49,271 bases of DNA from a virus, in the IMG/VR virus record IMGVR_UViG_3300032163_000023, positions 1-49,271 of that record; one strand, written 5' to 3'. Positions 38,966 through 46,720 of the stretch are shown here, piece by piece. The stretch's first letter is position 1. Each line of letters begins with the position of its first letter. The notes under the pieces were generated by a model. That model was not told the origin of the DNA and did no database searches. It was given only the letters and a program-made list of their open reading frames with translations. Both the position numbers and the translations under genes were made by a program.

Positions 38966-39443
38966 GAAGCACCTGCTCCTGTCGCCGTGGCGACAGCATT
39001 CCGTACAGTGACATCATCAGCCCGCGAGCGCGGGCCCCGGTAACTCGCCAATCGTAATAACTCGTGTTCCGATGCCGCTTGACTGACCCGCCGAAAGCCG
39101 CCCTCAGCCGATCCAGTGGCCACCGCTGCTTCTGCCCAGCGGCCACAACCTCAGTCGTCGAGCGGCCGAACGTTCCCTCACCCTCCAGAAACCCGGCTGC
39201 CCACACGAAGTCGTCATGCGTGGCTGGTCGGAGCGGTGCAAGCTTCGGCCAGAGCCGCCCACTCGCCTTCTGAGCACAGCGTCGGCACCGCCGTCCCTCT
39301 CCGCGGGCTATCTCAGAGGGGTACTTCAGCAGCTCCTTGCCGCACTCGCTGCAGTGCGTCAGGACCTGATATATGTAGCGGGCGTACGTTCCGTCCGCTC
39401 GGCGAGGCCCCGTACCCCTCTTGGTACGTTGCTCGAAGGGCAA
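38952..39443 (-). CDS. LAGLIDADG homing endonuclease with zinc finger (163 aa)
   Basis: TTG 39443 starts one base after the upstream stop. CSECGKELL and CRRCAQKA form an N-terminal zinc finger, and FVWAAGFLEGEGTF is a single LAGLIDADG core, followed by the typical LRAAFGGSVKRHRNTSYYDW and LMMSLYGMLSPRRQEQV. The finger probably helps target recognition. It is wedged between the small gene 39445 and the minor head gene. Confidence 0.8.
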   Translation of the reverse strand: MPFEQRTKRGTGPRRADGTYARYIYQVLTHCSECGKELLKYPSEIARGEGRRCRRCAQKASGRLWPKLAPLRPATHDDFVWAAGFLEGEGTFGRSTTEVVAAGQKQRWPLDRLRAAFGGSVKRHRNTSYYDWRVTGARARGLMMSLYGMLSPRRQEQVLRALR

Positions 39444-39444
39444 G

Positions 39445-39651
39445 CTACTCCCCCTCGCCCAGCGGCGGCGTCAGGAGCAGGCTCTCGCGGACCTGCACCA
39501 TCTCCCAGGCAGCCCAGACAGAGAACACGAGCAGCGACCGCTCTCTCTCCAGCATCTCAGAGGCAACGACCAGTGCCGTCTCCGCCGCAAGCAACGACGC
39601 CAGCGCCTGCTTCAGCTTCACTCGCACTTCGCAGTTGCTTCCAAAGGGCAC
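39445..39651 (-). CDS. Small helical head-region protein (68 aa)
   Basis: GTG 39651 without a clear ribosome site. The protein is almost wholly helical (VRVKLKQALASLLAAETALV, ASEMLERERSLLVFSVWAAW), perhaps with a weak membrane tendency. Its first residues MPFG match those of the minor head gene at 38965. Unknown function. Confidence 0.5.
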   Translation of the reverse strand: MPFGSNCEVRVKLKQALASLLAAETALVVASEMLERERSLLVFSVWAAWEMVQVRESLLLTPPLGEGE

Positions 39652-39680
39652 GTCGCACGCTCGCTACAGGCCCTGGGCCT

Positions 39681-39944
39681 TCACGACCAACGCTCGAACA
39701 CCACCTTGCCCGCAGGGTCGGTCACCCGGACATCCAGCGTCTCGAAGTGCCCGCCCTCGTCCATGCGTGGCGGCTCCGGCGCCGGCGTCACGCCAGCGGC
39801 GGCCCAGGCCCAAGCCCAGCCGTCGCCGAAGCCGACGACGTGCGGCACCCGCACCTGCTGGAACTTCAGGGCCAGCACCTGCTGCACGGCTTGGTACGCC
39901 ATGTGGATGCGCTTCTTCATGTCGGCGTCGTACTGCACGACCAT
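39681..39944 (-). CDS. Small head-region protein (87 aa)
   Basis: ATG 39944 has AGGAGGT upstream. MKKRIHMAYQAVQQVLALKF is a helix; a Trp/Ala segment (GDGWAWAWAAAGVTPAPEPP) and a beta ending (FETLDVRVTDPAGKVVFERW) follow. Real by coding quality and strong ribosome site; no family recognised. Confidence 0.55.
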   Translation of the reverse strand: MVVQYDADMKKRIHMAYQAVQQVLALKFQQVRVPHVVGFGDGWAWAWAAAGVTPAPEPPRMDEGGHFETLDVRVTDPAGKVVFERWS

Positions 39945-39956
39945 CGTCAGACCTCC

Positions 39957-40157
39957 TTACAACTGCCTGCCGCAGTACCGGCAGCTCGTCGGGCCGTTCT
40001 GATAGAGCATCTGCCAGCGCCCGCAGTGGCTGCACTTCACCGAGCGGCTGTAGCTACCGCCCAGCGGCGACGGCGCTCCGGGCCCATAAGGTGCCACCGG
40101 CGGCCTGACTCGCAGCGCCATGCGGGCGGCTCTTCCCTTGACCCAGCGCTTGCCCAA
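39957..40157 (-). CDS. Zinc-ribbon protein (66 aa)
   Basis: TTG 40157 has GGAGG about ten bases upstream and follows the stop of the gene before it by two bases. Basic N-terminus (GKRWVKGRAARMALRVR), then CSHCGRWQ and CRYCGRQ form two CxxC knuckles. Small zinc-ribbon proteins around portal genes are common in phages; role unknown. Confidence 0.55.
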   Translation of the reverse strand: MGKRWVKGRAARMALRVRPPVAPYGPGAPSPLGGSYSRSVKCSHCGRWQMLYQNGPTSCRYCGRQL

Positions 40158-40159
40158 CG

Positions 40160-40558
40160 TTACTTCGCCTCCGCTGCTGACAGTGCCCGCAGCTTCGGCT
40201 TGGGGCCGGGCTTTCGCGATCCCTCTCGTCTCTCGCCAAGGAGCCGCTCTCCCTTGAGCACCTTCAGGGCTCTGGCGATGCGCCGCACCTGCTGCCTTCT
40301 CAACTTCGCCTCCCTGCGGTAGGCGGCCACATGGCTGTCGGCGCGGCTGGCGATGTTCTGCACAAGCTCCAGGGCCTTGGAGACCAGGTCAATCAACTGC
40401 TCATAGGGGTCGCGGGCCGGTTCACTGGGCGAGGGCTGCAGGGCGGGTGACGGGCGGTGCCGCTGCCGGTAGCCACACTGGAGGCAATAGTCCTCATTCT
40501 CCATGGTATCTAGCGCCAACTGGCCGTTGTGGCAGTGGGGGCACGGTACGTTCATCAT
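40160..40558 (-). CDS. Zinc-ribbon plus basic coiled-coil protein (132 aa)
   Basis: It begins a few bases after the portal stop with MMNVPCPHCHNGQLALDTME and ENEDYCLQCGYRQ, a zinc ribbon, followed by a helix (YEQLIDLVSKALELVQNIAS) and a very basic tail (LRRQQVRRIARALKVLKGER). It probably binds nucleic acid or an acidic partner. Position after portal suggests an accessory to head assembly or packaging. Confidence 0.6.
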   Translation of the reverse strand: MMNVPCPHCHNGQLALDTMENEDYCLQCGYRQRHRPSPALQPSPSEPARDPYEQLIDLVSKALELVQNIASRADSHVAAYRREAKLRRQQVRRIARALKVLKGERLLGERREGSRKPGPKPKLRALSAAEAK

Positions 40559-40561
40559 CGG

Positions 40562-42208
40562 CTACAGGCCCGGTATTTCGGCCTCCTCCAGGCTCTGCAG
40601 GCGCTCCTTGCGCGACTGGTCGTTGAGGGCCGTCAGCCGCTTCAGCCTGTCCTTGTAGCGCTCCGCAGCCCAGGCGGGCAGCTTCGCGGCGAAATCCGCC
40701 TTCTCGACGTTCAGCAGGTCGTCGAAGAAGGAGCGCACCGCCTCTGAGTCGGGGCCCAACTCCGCGAGCCTAACCGCTATTGTCTCCATGACATCGGCGG
40801 GCAGGACCTCGGAGCGGAACGAGCGGGGTGGTGCCTCGCCCTTTGCCACGCGCGTCGCGAAGCGTTTCCAGCGACGCAGCTCGTCGACTTCGGCCTGCGA
40901 ATTTTCGGGCGCCCGAAAATCGCGCTTCTCAGCCTCCTCACCGACGACCTGAGCGTTCGCTGGCATGTAGAAGCGCTCGCCGCCAGGATAGCCAGGTTTG
41001 CCCCGCTTGGCCCGCTCCTCGTTCGGATTGCTCAAGCCCCACTGGACACGGCGGACACCATTCGTCGTCTCCGTCGTGTCATCCCCAAACGTGGGCCGGC
41101 GGAAGCGGAACAGCCAGTTGCGGACGCCAATGCCCTTGAACCAGAGGTTCAGCGTCTCTTCGACCGGCTCCTGGAGAGGGCGGGACTCCTGGCGATATAC
41201 GATCTCGATGAGCTGTTCGAGGGTACTCCTGTTGATATCTTCCACGGCGCCAAGGACCCCGGCGGGCGTCCCCACCACGCTGAGCATCTCATCGCGGTTG
41301 AACTTGCGACCCCTGAGGTACTCCTGGTCGCGCCCAAAGGCCTGCCCGAACGCCTTGTACTCCGCCAGGCCCTGGATCGCTGCGAACGCCTTGTTGGCGT
41401 TCTCGACGCCGCCGTAGAGGTTGTCCAGGACTTCGCGGTTCTCGCGCATGATGTCCTCGCTGAGATCGGGGGCGAAGACAAAGGCGCCAGGGGGAGTTCG
41501 GTTGTTCTTAAAAGTATTGCGATTCCAGACCTGCGAGTACAAATCAGTCGTAGCAGCCATTTCCAGCGACTCCAGGTCAGAGACGCCCAGGCGCCCGTCC
41601 ACGTCGGGGATCTCAAAGCGGATCACTTCGTCCTGGGCAAACGTCTGGCGCCCGCCCGGCATGACCTGGACGTAGGCCTCGTCGCGGCTCAGGAACTGGC
41701 CGAAGCGGTCCACCTTCGGGAGCACCATCCCGAACATGACCTGGAAGTCGATGACATCGCCGAAGCCGTTGGGCACGATCTCCCAGTAGACCTCCGACAA
41801 GAGCTTGAGGCGGGCAAAGGTGACATAGAACTTCTGCCTGGGTAGGCTCCACTGCCTGATGTTGACGACGTCGCCGATCTCCGGCTCGAAGAGGCGGGTG
41901 AGGAAGGCGAGTTCATCCTCCGCGGTGGCATCCTGCTCCTGGTCCGAGGGCACGAACTCCCAGCCTTCCGAGACGGCGATGTGGGCGATGCGGCGGATGC
42001 CAGCCCGGACCCAGGACTCACGGCGCCAGAGGCCCAGCAACTCCTGGCGGCTCACGTAGGGGCTGCCAATGCCGGCCATGCCGACCAGGCCGCTCAGTCC
42101 TCCGACACCCGGCAGCATGCCGGAACGGATGCGCGGCTGATCCTTCTCGCTCTTTTCGACGGTTTGCTGGCGGTAGGAGTCGGGGACCCAGATCGAGACC
42201 TCGGCCAT
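40562..42208 (-). CDS. Portal protein (548 aa)
   Basis: Pattern MAEVSIWVPDSYRQ, SPYVSRQELLGLWRRESWVR, RRIAHIAVSEGWEFVP, VYWEIVPNGFGDVIDFQVM, FAQDEVIRFEIPDVDGRLGV, LDNLYGGVENANKAFAAIQG and FNRDEMLSVVGTPAGVLGA follows dodecameric portal proteins (wing, clip, stem, crown). 548 residues is usual. It is the DNA entry channel, bound by the terminase whose gene lies upstream. The C-terminal 80 residues are helical. Confidence 0.88.
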   Translation of the reverse strand: MAEVSIWVPDSYRQQTVEKSEKDQPRIRSGMLPGVGGLSGLVGMAGIGSPYVSRQELLGLWRRESWVRAGIRRIAHIAVSEGWEFVPSDQEQDATAEDELAFLTRLFEPEIGDVVNIRQWSLPRQKFYVTFARLKLLSEVYWEIVPNGFGDVIDFQVMFGMVLPKVDRFGQFLSRDEAYVQVMPGGRQTFAQDEVIRFEIPDVDGRLGVSDLESLEMAATTDLYSQVWNRNTFKNNRTPPGAFVFAPDLSEDIMRENREVLDNLYGGVENANKAFAAIQGLAEYKAFGQAFGRDQEYLRGRKFNRDEMLSVVGTPAGVLGAVEDINRSTLEQLIEIVYRQESRPLQEPVEETLNLWFKGIGVRNWLFRFRRPTFGDDTTETTNGVRRVQWGLSNPNEERAKRGKPGYPGGERFYMPANAQVVGEEAEKRDFRAPENSQAEVDELRRWKRFATRVAKGEAPPRSFRSEVLPADVMETIAVRLAELGPDSEAVRSFFDDLLNVEKADFAAKLPAWAAERYKDRLKRLTALNDQSRKERLQSLEEAEIPGL

Positions 42209-42288
42209 GCCTAGACCTCTGGCTGCTTGGAGCGGGGATAGGCGACGCAGTAAGCGACGGACACGAGCCGGAACCTCTAGCCGACAGC

Positions 42289-42582
42289 CTAGCGCGTGGT
42301 TTCGCCTGCCCCTACTCTCTGTTGGCGCAGTCGCCTGATGATCTTGCTGACGGTGTCGGGCCTGAGACCGAGACGGCGGGCGATCTCCCTCCGGGCTAAG
42401 CCGGAATCATGGAGGCGCAGAACCTCAGCCCCACGTTCGGCCACACGCAAGCCGTAGGTGCCCTGGGGCAGGTCGTAGCGACAAGCCGCCAAGGGACAGG
42501 TCAGGCAGGAGCCGTGCTCCTCACAGCCGTCATCCCGGCGGTCCAGCTTCTCAGGGCGCGCTGTATACTGCCGCTTGCCCAT
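42289..42582 (-). CDS. Cys-cluster + HTH regulator (97 aa)
   Basis: ATG 42582 has AGGTGGGGCGAG upstream. DGCEEHGSCLTCPLAACRYD is a four-Cys cluster like that in 5785-6069, followed by an HTH (AEVLRLHDSGLARREIARRL, GLRPDTVSKIIRRLR). It overlaps the YkgJ-like gene by 32 bases. It may be a regulator; two members in one phage suggest related but separate control roles. Confidence 0.65.
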   Translation of the reverse strand: MGKRQYTARPEKLDRRDDGCEEHGSCLTCPLAACRYDLPQGTYGLRVAERGAEVLRLHDSGLARREIARRLGLRPDTVSKIIRRLRQQRVGAGETTR

Positions 42583-42979
42583 CTCGCCCCACCTCAGCAA
42601 GCCCAATCCGCTCATCGCTCCATACGCAGTTCGGAAAGCCATGCACTGGCCCGCCATACGGAAAGTTGCGACAGGTTGCCGGCCGCTTGGAGTAGATCGT
42701 GCACGTCGCAGGCTGGCCCGGCTCCCGAGACAGCCAAGGGCAGGCGAAAAGGCTCGGCTGGCGCCCCACTTCGTCCGGCTCACCATAGGGGCCAAGCTCG
42801 ACCAGCTCGGCCACCCACCACCTCTCAGGGCCGGCCCAGTCCTTATCGAGCCACGCGAGCATTTGCTCCTTCGTGCCTGGCAAATGGAACCGCTCACAGC
42901 ACTCACCACAACGGTTGCACTGAATGGCCTCGAACTCCTGCCGGTTAACCGTCCGTAGCGACGCAAGATGCTTGCCCAT
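42551..42979 (-). CDS. YkgJ-type CxxCxxCC metal-cluster protein (142 aa)
   Basis: ATG 42979 directly abuts the terminase stop. It has CNRCGECCERFHLPGTKEQM, then CPWLSREPGQ, CTIYSKRPATCRNFPYGGP and a final CVWSDE. The CxxCxxCC...C...C pattern is the UPF0153/YkgJ family, thought to bind zinc or Fe-S. A function in phage is not known. It is coupled to the terminase. Confidence 0.75.
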   Translation of the reverse strand: MGKHLASLRTVNRQEFEAIQCNRCGECCERFHLPGTKEQMLAWLDKDWAGPERWWVAELVELGPYGEPDEVGRQPSLFACPWLSREPGQPATCTIYSKRPATCRNFPYGGPVHGFPNCVWSDERIGLAEVGRDGQAAVYSAP

Positions 42980-45640
42980 CTACACCGCCTTTATCCGCTG
43001 CCCGCGGCTCTCCAGCCGACAGGCGGCAAATACCCGGAGGCAGTCGGCGCCATCATCTGGGTTACTCCGGCCCGTATTATCCGCTGGCTCCTCGGCATAG
43101 ATGCCCGAGCTGATCTGCTTGCGGTGATACTGGCCCATATCTCGCCGGAGCCAGCGGCAGCGCGGATGCACCAGGAGGCCCCGGTGGCCCTGTGCGTCCC
43201 GAATCATGCGCCGGACCTCCTTCACCCCGTCCACCACGCCGGTCTTCGTGGGAACCTTGACGGGCACGCCGAGCTGGCGGATGTAGGACTGAAGCTGCTT
43301 ATCGGTCGAGCCGCAAAATGCGCTCGAAGGCTTGCGGTAGGCGCGGGCCTGGCCCGTGAGCTCGGCCTTGCGCCCCTCCTCCCAGGTGGTCTCCTGCCAG
43401 TACCAGATGCCCGTCTCGCGGCCAGCCGCGTCCAGCTCGCGCTTCTCCGAGAGCCACTTCACGACCTCCTCGTAGAGGGTCATGTTCGTGTACATCTCGT
43501 CGAAGACGTGGACCTGGCCGTTTGGCATCTCCTGGGCCGCCAGTAGGACCATCGGGTCGGGCGAGAAACCGTCGTCGCCAAGCCAGACTACAGGCACGCC
43601 GTCGGTATACTCTGCCTCCTCCGTCACGTTGGAGTCGGGGTCGCCGGGGGCGTCCACCCAGTTCTCGTAGACCAGGCCCTTGCGGGAAACGGTCCGACAT
43701 AGGGACTGGCAATTCCACGTGTCGTCATCTGACTGCAGCCGCCGGTTGATCGCATCCGCCTTCTTGATGTGGCCCGTTGCCTCGCGGACCCGCCCCTGGC
43801 AGTCCTCCCAGAGCAGGCAGTCGTGGGGCTTCATCTCGACGCCGCGCTTCACCCGCTCGGCGTCCTCGCAGGTGGCGCAGGGCTCCATGCAGTCCAATAA
43901 GCAGCTCGCGTAGACCGCGATCCCGCGGGCCGGTGCCTCGGTCAGCAGCCGGTTCATCGGGCCGAACGATGTCACCATGGCGGAGGCATAGAGCGTCTGG
44001 GCCGGGTAGCGGTCGCTGGACATGGGCATCCCGACGAACTGCTGGTAGACGTCCCAGGCCATGAGGTCGAACTCATCGGCGACGCAGAAATTGGGGTGGG
44101 GGCCAGAGGTTGCGCCGATGGTGTTCCCCACAAGCAGACCCGAGCACAGAGCGTAGTTGTGCGTCCCCTCGACCGTGATGTCGTAGCGCCAGTAGCGCCT
44201 CGCTGTCCTCTCCAGGCGGCCTATCCTTACGGGCACGGCACCGAAGCCGCTGTGCTGAGTGATCGGGCCGCCGCGCCACCGTTTGTACCCCTGTCCCTTG
44301 GGTCCCTTCGTTGACACATCGATCCACGGCGCGACCAGTTCCGTTAGCCTTGCACTCCCAGGACTGCTACAGCAATACTCGTACCTCTCACCCGTCTTGC
44401 TCGCAGCCGGCCGCCATCGGCCTGTGACGCCCAATCGCCGGAGATAATCGCCTGCGGCCTCACGCTCGCCTCGGTCAAATGACATGGCGCAGATTTTCCA
44501 AAAGCCAGTCGGGCGGCCACGACCGTGCCATGGGCCACTCACCGAATAGCCGCCATCATCCATGACCCAGACAGCCAGACCGAGCCGACTGAGTCGGGCG
44601 AAGGTCCCCAGCGGTATTCTCTTGACGCCCGTTCCATACCAGTCGCGGCGGGCTAGGCTAAACGGCAGCGCCGCCCCGCTCTCCCACGCAAAGGTTGCTT
44701 TGGCCGGGCGATCAGCCACCGTACCGCCAAACTCACTGAAAACCTCAACTATCCAGTCGAGGTAACTTCGCTGCCAGTAGGCATGGCTAACCCGAAGAAC
44801 GCCCGCATTATCCTTAACCGAGCCGTCTCCAAGCATCAGCCCAAGCAGAACCTGCGCTTGCTCGTCCGAGAGTATTTGCCCATGCACGAGCACCTCGTCA
44901 CCCTCTGAGAGACAGCCGAGTGGAACCTTGCGGCCACCAGGTACGACGACCTCGTGGCCGGGGGTCAGCTTGAAGTCGCTCGGCCCGCGTTTTCCTGGGT
45001 CGAGGCGTCCTCGGATCCACTCAGTCGTGGGGCCGTTGCTGAACCAGTCAACAATCCGCCGCCATTGCCATTCACCGAGGCCAAAGTCATATGAGAGAAC
45101 TGGCCCTGGCAGTCTCTTTGCTACGATCTCTTCGATGCGAACCGGCCCATCAGGGGTGATGACTCTCTGGTAGCCCGGCAGGCACCCAGGGAGCACTTCC
45201 AGCCGGCTCCCGTTCTTCCAGCGCGTCTCCGACATCAGCGGGTCCTGGGCCAGGGCCCGGCGGAAGTGTGGGTCGCGGAAGTACTCCTTCAGGTAGCTGT
45301 AGTTGAGGTTAGCCTGGCGCTGGATGGCACCAACGTGGGAGGTCTGGAAGCCGTCACGGTAGTGGTGGTCAAGGAGATGCAGGATGGACAAGTCGCGGGT
45401 CTTTCCAGAGCCTCGGGCCCCGTGGACAGCGGCCGAGGATACGCGACCGAAGTACATGTCGGCGAGAAACCGGAACGGCGCTACGTGTTCCGGGCAGACG
45501 GCCCGCCAGGCGATGTGGAAGCCCAGGATGTACCAGATCCAGTACCAGAGCTGCTCGTCGGTCTGGGGCCCGATCTCCTTGAGCCGCCGGAGGGATGCGA
45601 CCGCCCGTTCGCGCTGGTACTGCTCAAGAGCAGTGCTCAC
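42980..45640 (-). CDS. terL: Terminase large subunit with intein (886 aa precursor)
   Basis: GTG 45640 overlaps the previous stop as GTGA. Residues 74-81 GARGSGKT are the Walker A motif; FCVADEFD (518-525) is the Walker B motif; the C-terminal nuclease has VVWLGDDGFSPDP and the acidic RSNPDDGADCLRVF. An intein of 354 residues (C153 to N506) sits between Walker A and B. After splicing, 152 + 380 = 532 residues remain, normal for TerL. Role: ATP-driven DNA packaging and cutting, docked on the portal. Confidence 0.92.
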   Translation of the reverse strand: MSTALEQYQRERAVASLRRLKEIGPQTDEQLWYWIWYILGFHIAWRAVCPEHVAPFRFLADMYFGRVSSAAVHGARGSGKTRDLSILHLLDHHYRDGFQTSHVGAIQRQANLNYSYLKEYFRDPHFRRALAQDPLMSETRWKNGSRLEVLPGCLPGYQRVITPDGPVRIEEIVAKRLPGPVLSYDFGLGEWQWRRIVDWFSNGPTTEWIRGRLDPGKRGPSDFKLTPGHEVVVPGGRKVPLGCLSEGDEVLVHGQILSDEQAQVLLGLMLGDGSVKDNAGVLRVSHAYWQRSYLDWIVEVFSEFGGTVADRPAKATFAWESGAALPFSLARRDWYGTGVKRIPLGTFARLSRLGLAVWVMDDGGYSVSGPWHGRGRPTGFWKICAMSFDRGEREAAGDYLRRLGVTGRWRPAASKTGERYEYCCSSPGSARLTELVAPWIDVSTKGPKGQGYKRWRGGPITQHSGFGAVPVRIGRLERTARRYWRYDITVEGTHNYALCSGLLVGNTIGATSGPHPNFCVADEFDLMAWDVYQQFVGMPMSSDRYPAQTLYASAMVTSFGPMNRLLTEAPARGIAVYASCLLDCMEPCATCEDAERVKRGVEMKPHDCLLWEDCQGRVREATGHIKKADAINRRLQSDDDTWNCQSLCRTVSRKGLVYENWVDAPGDPDSNVTEEAEYTDGVPVVWLGDDGFSPDPMVLLAAQEMPNGQVHVFDEMYTNMTLYEEVVKWLSEKRELDAAGRETGIWYWQETTWEEGRKAELTGQARAYRKPSSAFCGSTDKQLQSYIRQLGVPVKVPTKTGVVDGVKEVRRMIRDAQGHRGLLVHPRCRWLRRDMGQYHRKQISSGIYAEEPADNTGRSNPDDGADCLRVFAACRLESRGQRIKAV
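44123..45184 (-). mobile_element. Intein with LAGLIDADG endonuclease (354 aa) in terL
   Basis: In the 886-residue precursor the intein runs from C153 (CLPGYQRVITPDG, block A) to N506 (CSGLLVGN, block G), with T507 as the +1 residue. Block B has TPGH (226-229), block F has YDITVEGTHNYAL (D487). Two LAGLIDADG motifs are present: LLGLMLGDG (265-273) and LGLAVWVMDDGG (353-364), both with their acidic residue. The residue before the final Asn is Gly rather than the common His. It splits the extein at LPG/TIGATSGP, just before Walker B. Confidence 0.93.
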
Positions 45641-45918
45641 TCGTCGACCTCGGATGCCTCCAGCCCCGACAGAAACGCCAAGCCCTCCTCGGGACTCAGG
45701 ATTCTGAGCAGCCGGCCGTCCTGCAGCTCTATGTCGCCTTCGGCCCGGCCATGCCCGCAGCAGGAGCCGCGCATGTCCACGCCACCTCTCTGCAGAGCGT
45801 CTACCAGAGGAGCGATGCAGCGGTCTATCTGAGCCAGCTTCCAGTGCGCCTGGCCATTGCAGGCGAGGTCCGCCGAGATTGTCACCAGGACGGGGACGGT
45901 GTCACCCCACTTGCACAT
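45637..45918 (-). CDS. Conserved phage protein with SCCGHG motif (93 aa)
   Basis: ATG 45918 has AGGAGG upstream. MCKWGDTVPVLVTISAD, then QIDRCIAPLVDALQRGGVDM, RGSCCGHGRAEGDIELQDGR. This short family with the CC-GHG and LQDGRxLxI pattern recurs in many phage genomes near terminase or regulatory genes. It has four Cys and may bind metal. Function unknown. Stop overlaps terL start. Confidence 0.65.
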   Translation of the reverse strand: MCKWGDTVPVLVTISADLACNGQAHWKLAQIDRCIAPLVDALQRGGVDMRGSCCGHGRAEGDIELQDGRLLRILSPEEGLAFLSGLEASEVDE

Positions 45919-45971
45919 CGGGTGCCTCCTGGGACCATCGCTTTCACGTTTTACGGAAAGTGTGCAATCGC

Positions 45972-46247
45972 CTACTCCCGGCGTACCGGGGCGCGCCTGG
46001 GCATCGGCCGTCGCCTGGGGCCTCGACCTAAGGGCGCCTTCTGGATCGGGACCGAACCCGCCGAGGCCAGCGGCACCGCCGCCCAGCCGTTGTCAAGGAG
46101 CTGCAGGCGGCCGCCGCGCTCCATCAACCGGAGCAAGAGCGGCACCTCGGCCTTCTCCGTCCTAGCCGCGACCGCCAGCGCCTCGCTTTCGGTCTTCGCT
46201 TCCACCAGTTGGTCGATCACCACGCGATGGCGTACTCGCCACTTCAT
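45972..46247 (-). CDS. Small protein of unknown function (91 aa)
   Basis: ATG 46247 has GGAGGT upstream. MKWRVRHRVVIDQLVEAKTE and SEALAVAARTEKAEVPLLLR form an alpha/beta N-terminal part, and the tail is Arg/Pro-rich (APLGRGPRRRPMPRRAP). It may bind nucleic acid by its basic tail. The about 170 bases upstream, to the rightward promoter, hold no gene I can support. Confidence 0.55.
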   Translation of the reverse strand: MKWRVRHRVVIDQLVEAKTESEALAVAARTEKAEVPLLLRLMERGGRLQLLDNGWAAVPLASAGSVPIQKAPLGRGPRRRPMPRRAPVRRE

Positions 46248-46418
46248 CCTTGACCTCCCTCACGCCCACTCTCGGGCGCACTCCATGAGCCAGCGCCTCA
46301 TGCGCCGTCTCCAGCGCCGGTGTCGCAACCGCCTCCAGAACCGGGCCATCCGCGGGTGCCGGTTGTGCGGACCTCCCCAGCCCAGGACCATCCACTGCCG
46401 GGCGTTCATTCAAGAACC

Positions 46419-46448
46419 TTGACCTCATCTGGCATTCTTTGTTACGCT
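46419..46448 (+). promoter_or_regulatory. Rightward promoter of zinc-protein moron
   Basis: TTGACC (46419-46424) and TACGCT (46443-46448) with an 18-base spacer. The expected start site coincides with the ATG at 46456, so the message would have almost no leader, and indeed no ribosome site is seen. The -10 lies inside the 15-base inverted repeat. Confidence 0.45.
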
Positions 46449-46596
46449 CCGTTACATGAAGCCTGTCTGCCCTGACTGCGGCTGTGGGAATGGGAAGCAC
46501 AACCGATTCTGCCCACGGGGATACACGGGCAGCCCGCCCAAGGCCGTCGGAGCCCCGCCGAAACGCAGCGTTACTCCGCCTGTAACGGAGCGTAAC
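46441..46596. repeat. 15-base inverted repeat around start of the zinc-protein gene
   Basis: GTTACGCTCCGTTAC at 46441-46455 is repeated as its exact complement GTAACGGAGCGTAAC at 46582-46596, 126 bases further on and inside the gene. Each arm itself holds two GTTAC-type half-words, and CGTTAC (46569-46574) / GTAACG (46582-46587) form an extra inner inverted repeat. The left arm covers the -10 element. This looks like a pair of operator sites able to loop. Confidence 0.65.
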
Positions 46597-46716
46597 GATG
46601 TTCCCTGCGCTTGTGGCTGCGGGCAGACGGTGAAGGCGCGGCCCGTGTACTTCAACGCAGCCTGTCGGGTGCGGGCTGCGAGGAAGCGGAAGGCGTCAAC
46701 AGCCCTCCCCGGTTGA
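46456..46716 (+). CDS. Rightward zinc-finger protein (86 aa), moron-like
   Basis: ATG 46456 sits at the expected transcription start with no ribosome site, as in a leaderless message. It has CPDCGCGNGKHNRFCP and CACGCGQTVKARPVYFNAAC, the latter matching a common phage/bacterial Cys motif followed by a basic RVRAARKRK tail. It is probably a DNA-binding protein. It reads against the late operon, and its stop lies four bases from the stop of the converging gene. Insertion between small and large terminase with its own promoter and repeats suggests an autoregulated moron. Confidence 0.6.
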   Translation: MKPVCPDCGCGNGKHNRFCPRGYTGSPPKAVGAPPKRSVTPPVTERNDVPCACGCGQTVKARPVYFNAACRVRAARKRKASTALPG

Positions 46717-46720
46717 ACCT

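Noticed and set aside
45595-46422. Long rightward open frame opposite terL and small genes (275 codons).
   Set aside because: Composition is Arg/Pro/Ser-rich and it is antisense to clear genes with ribosome sites; typical shadow frame of GC-rich DNA.
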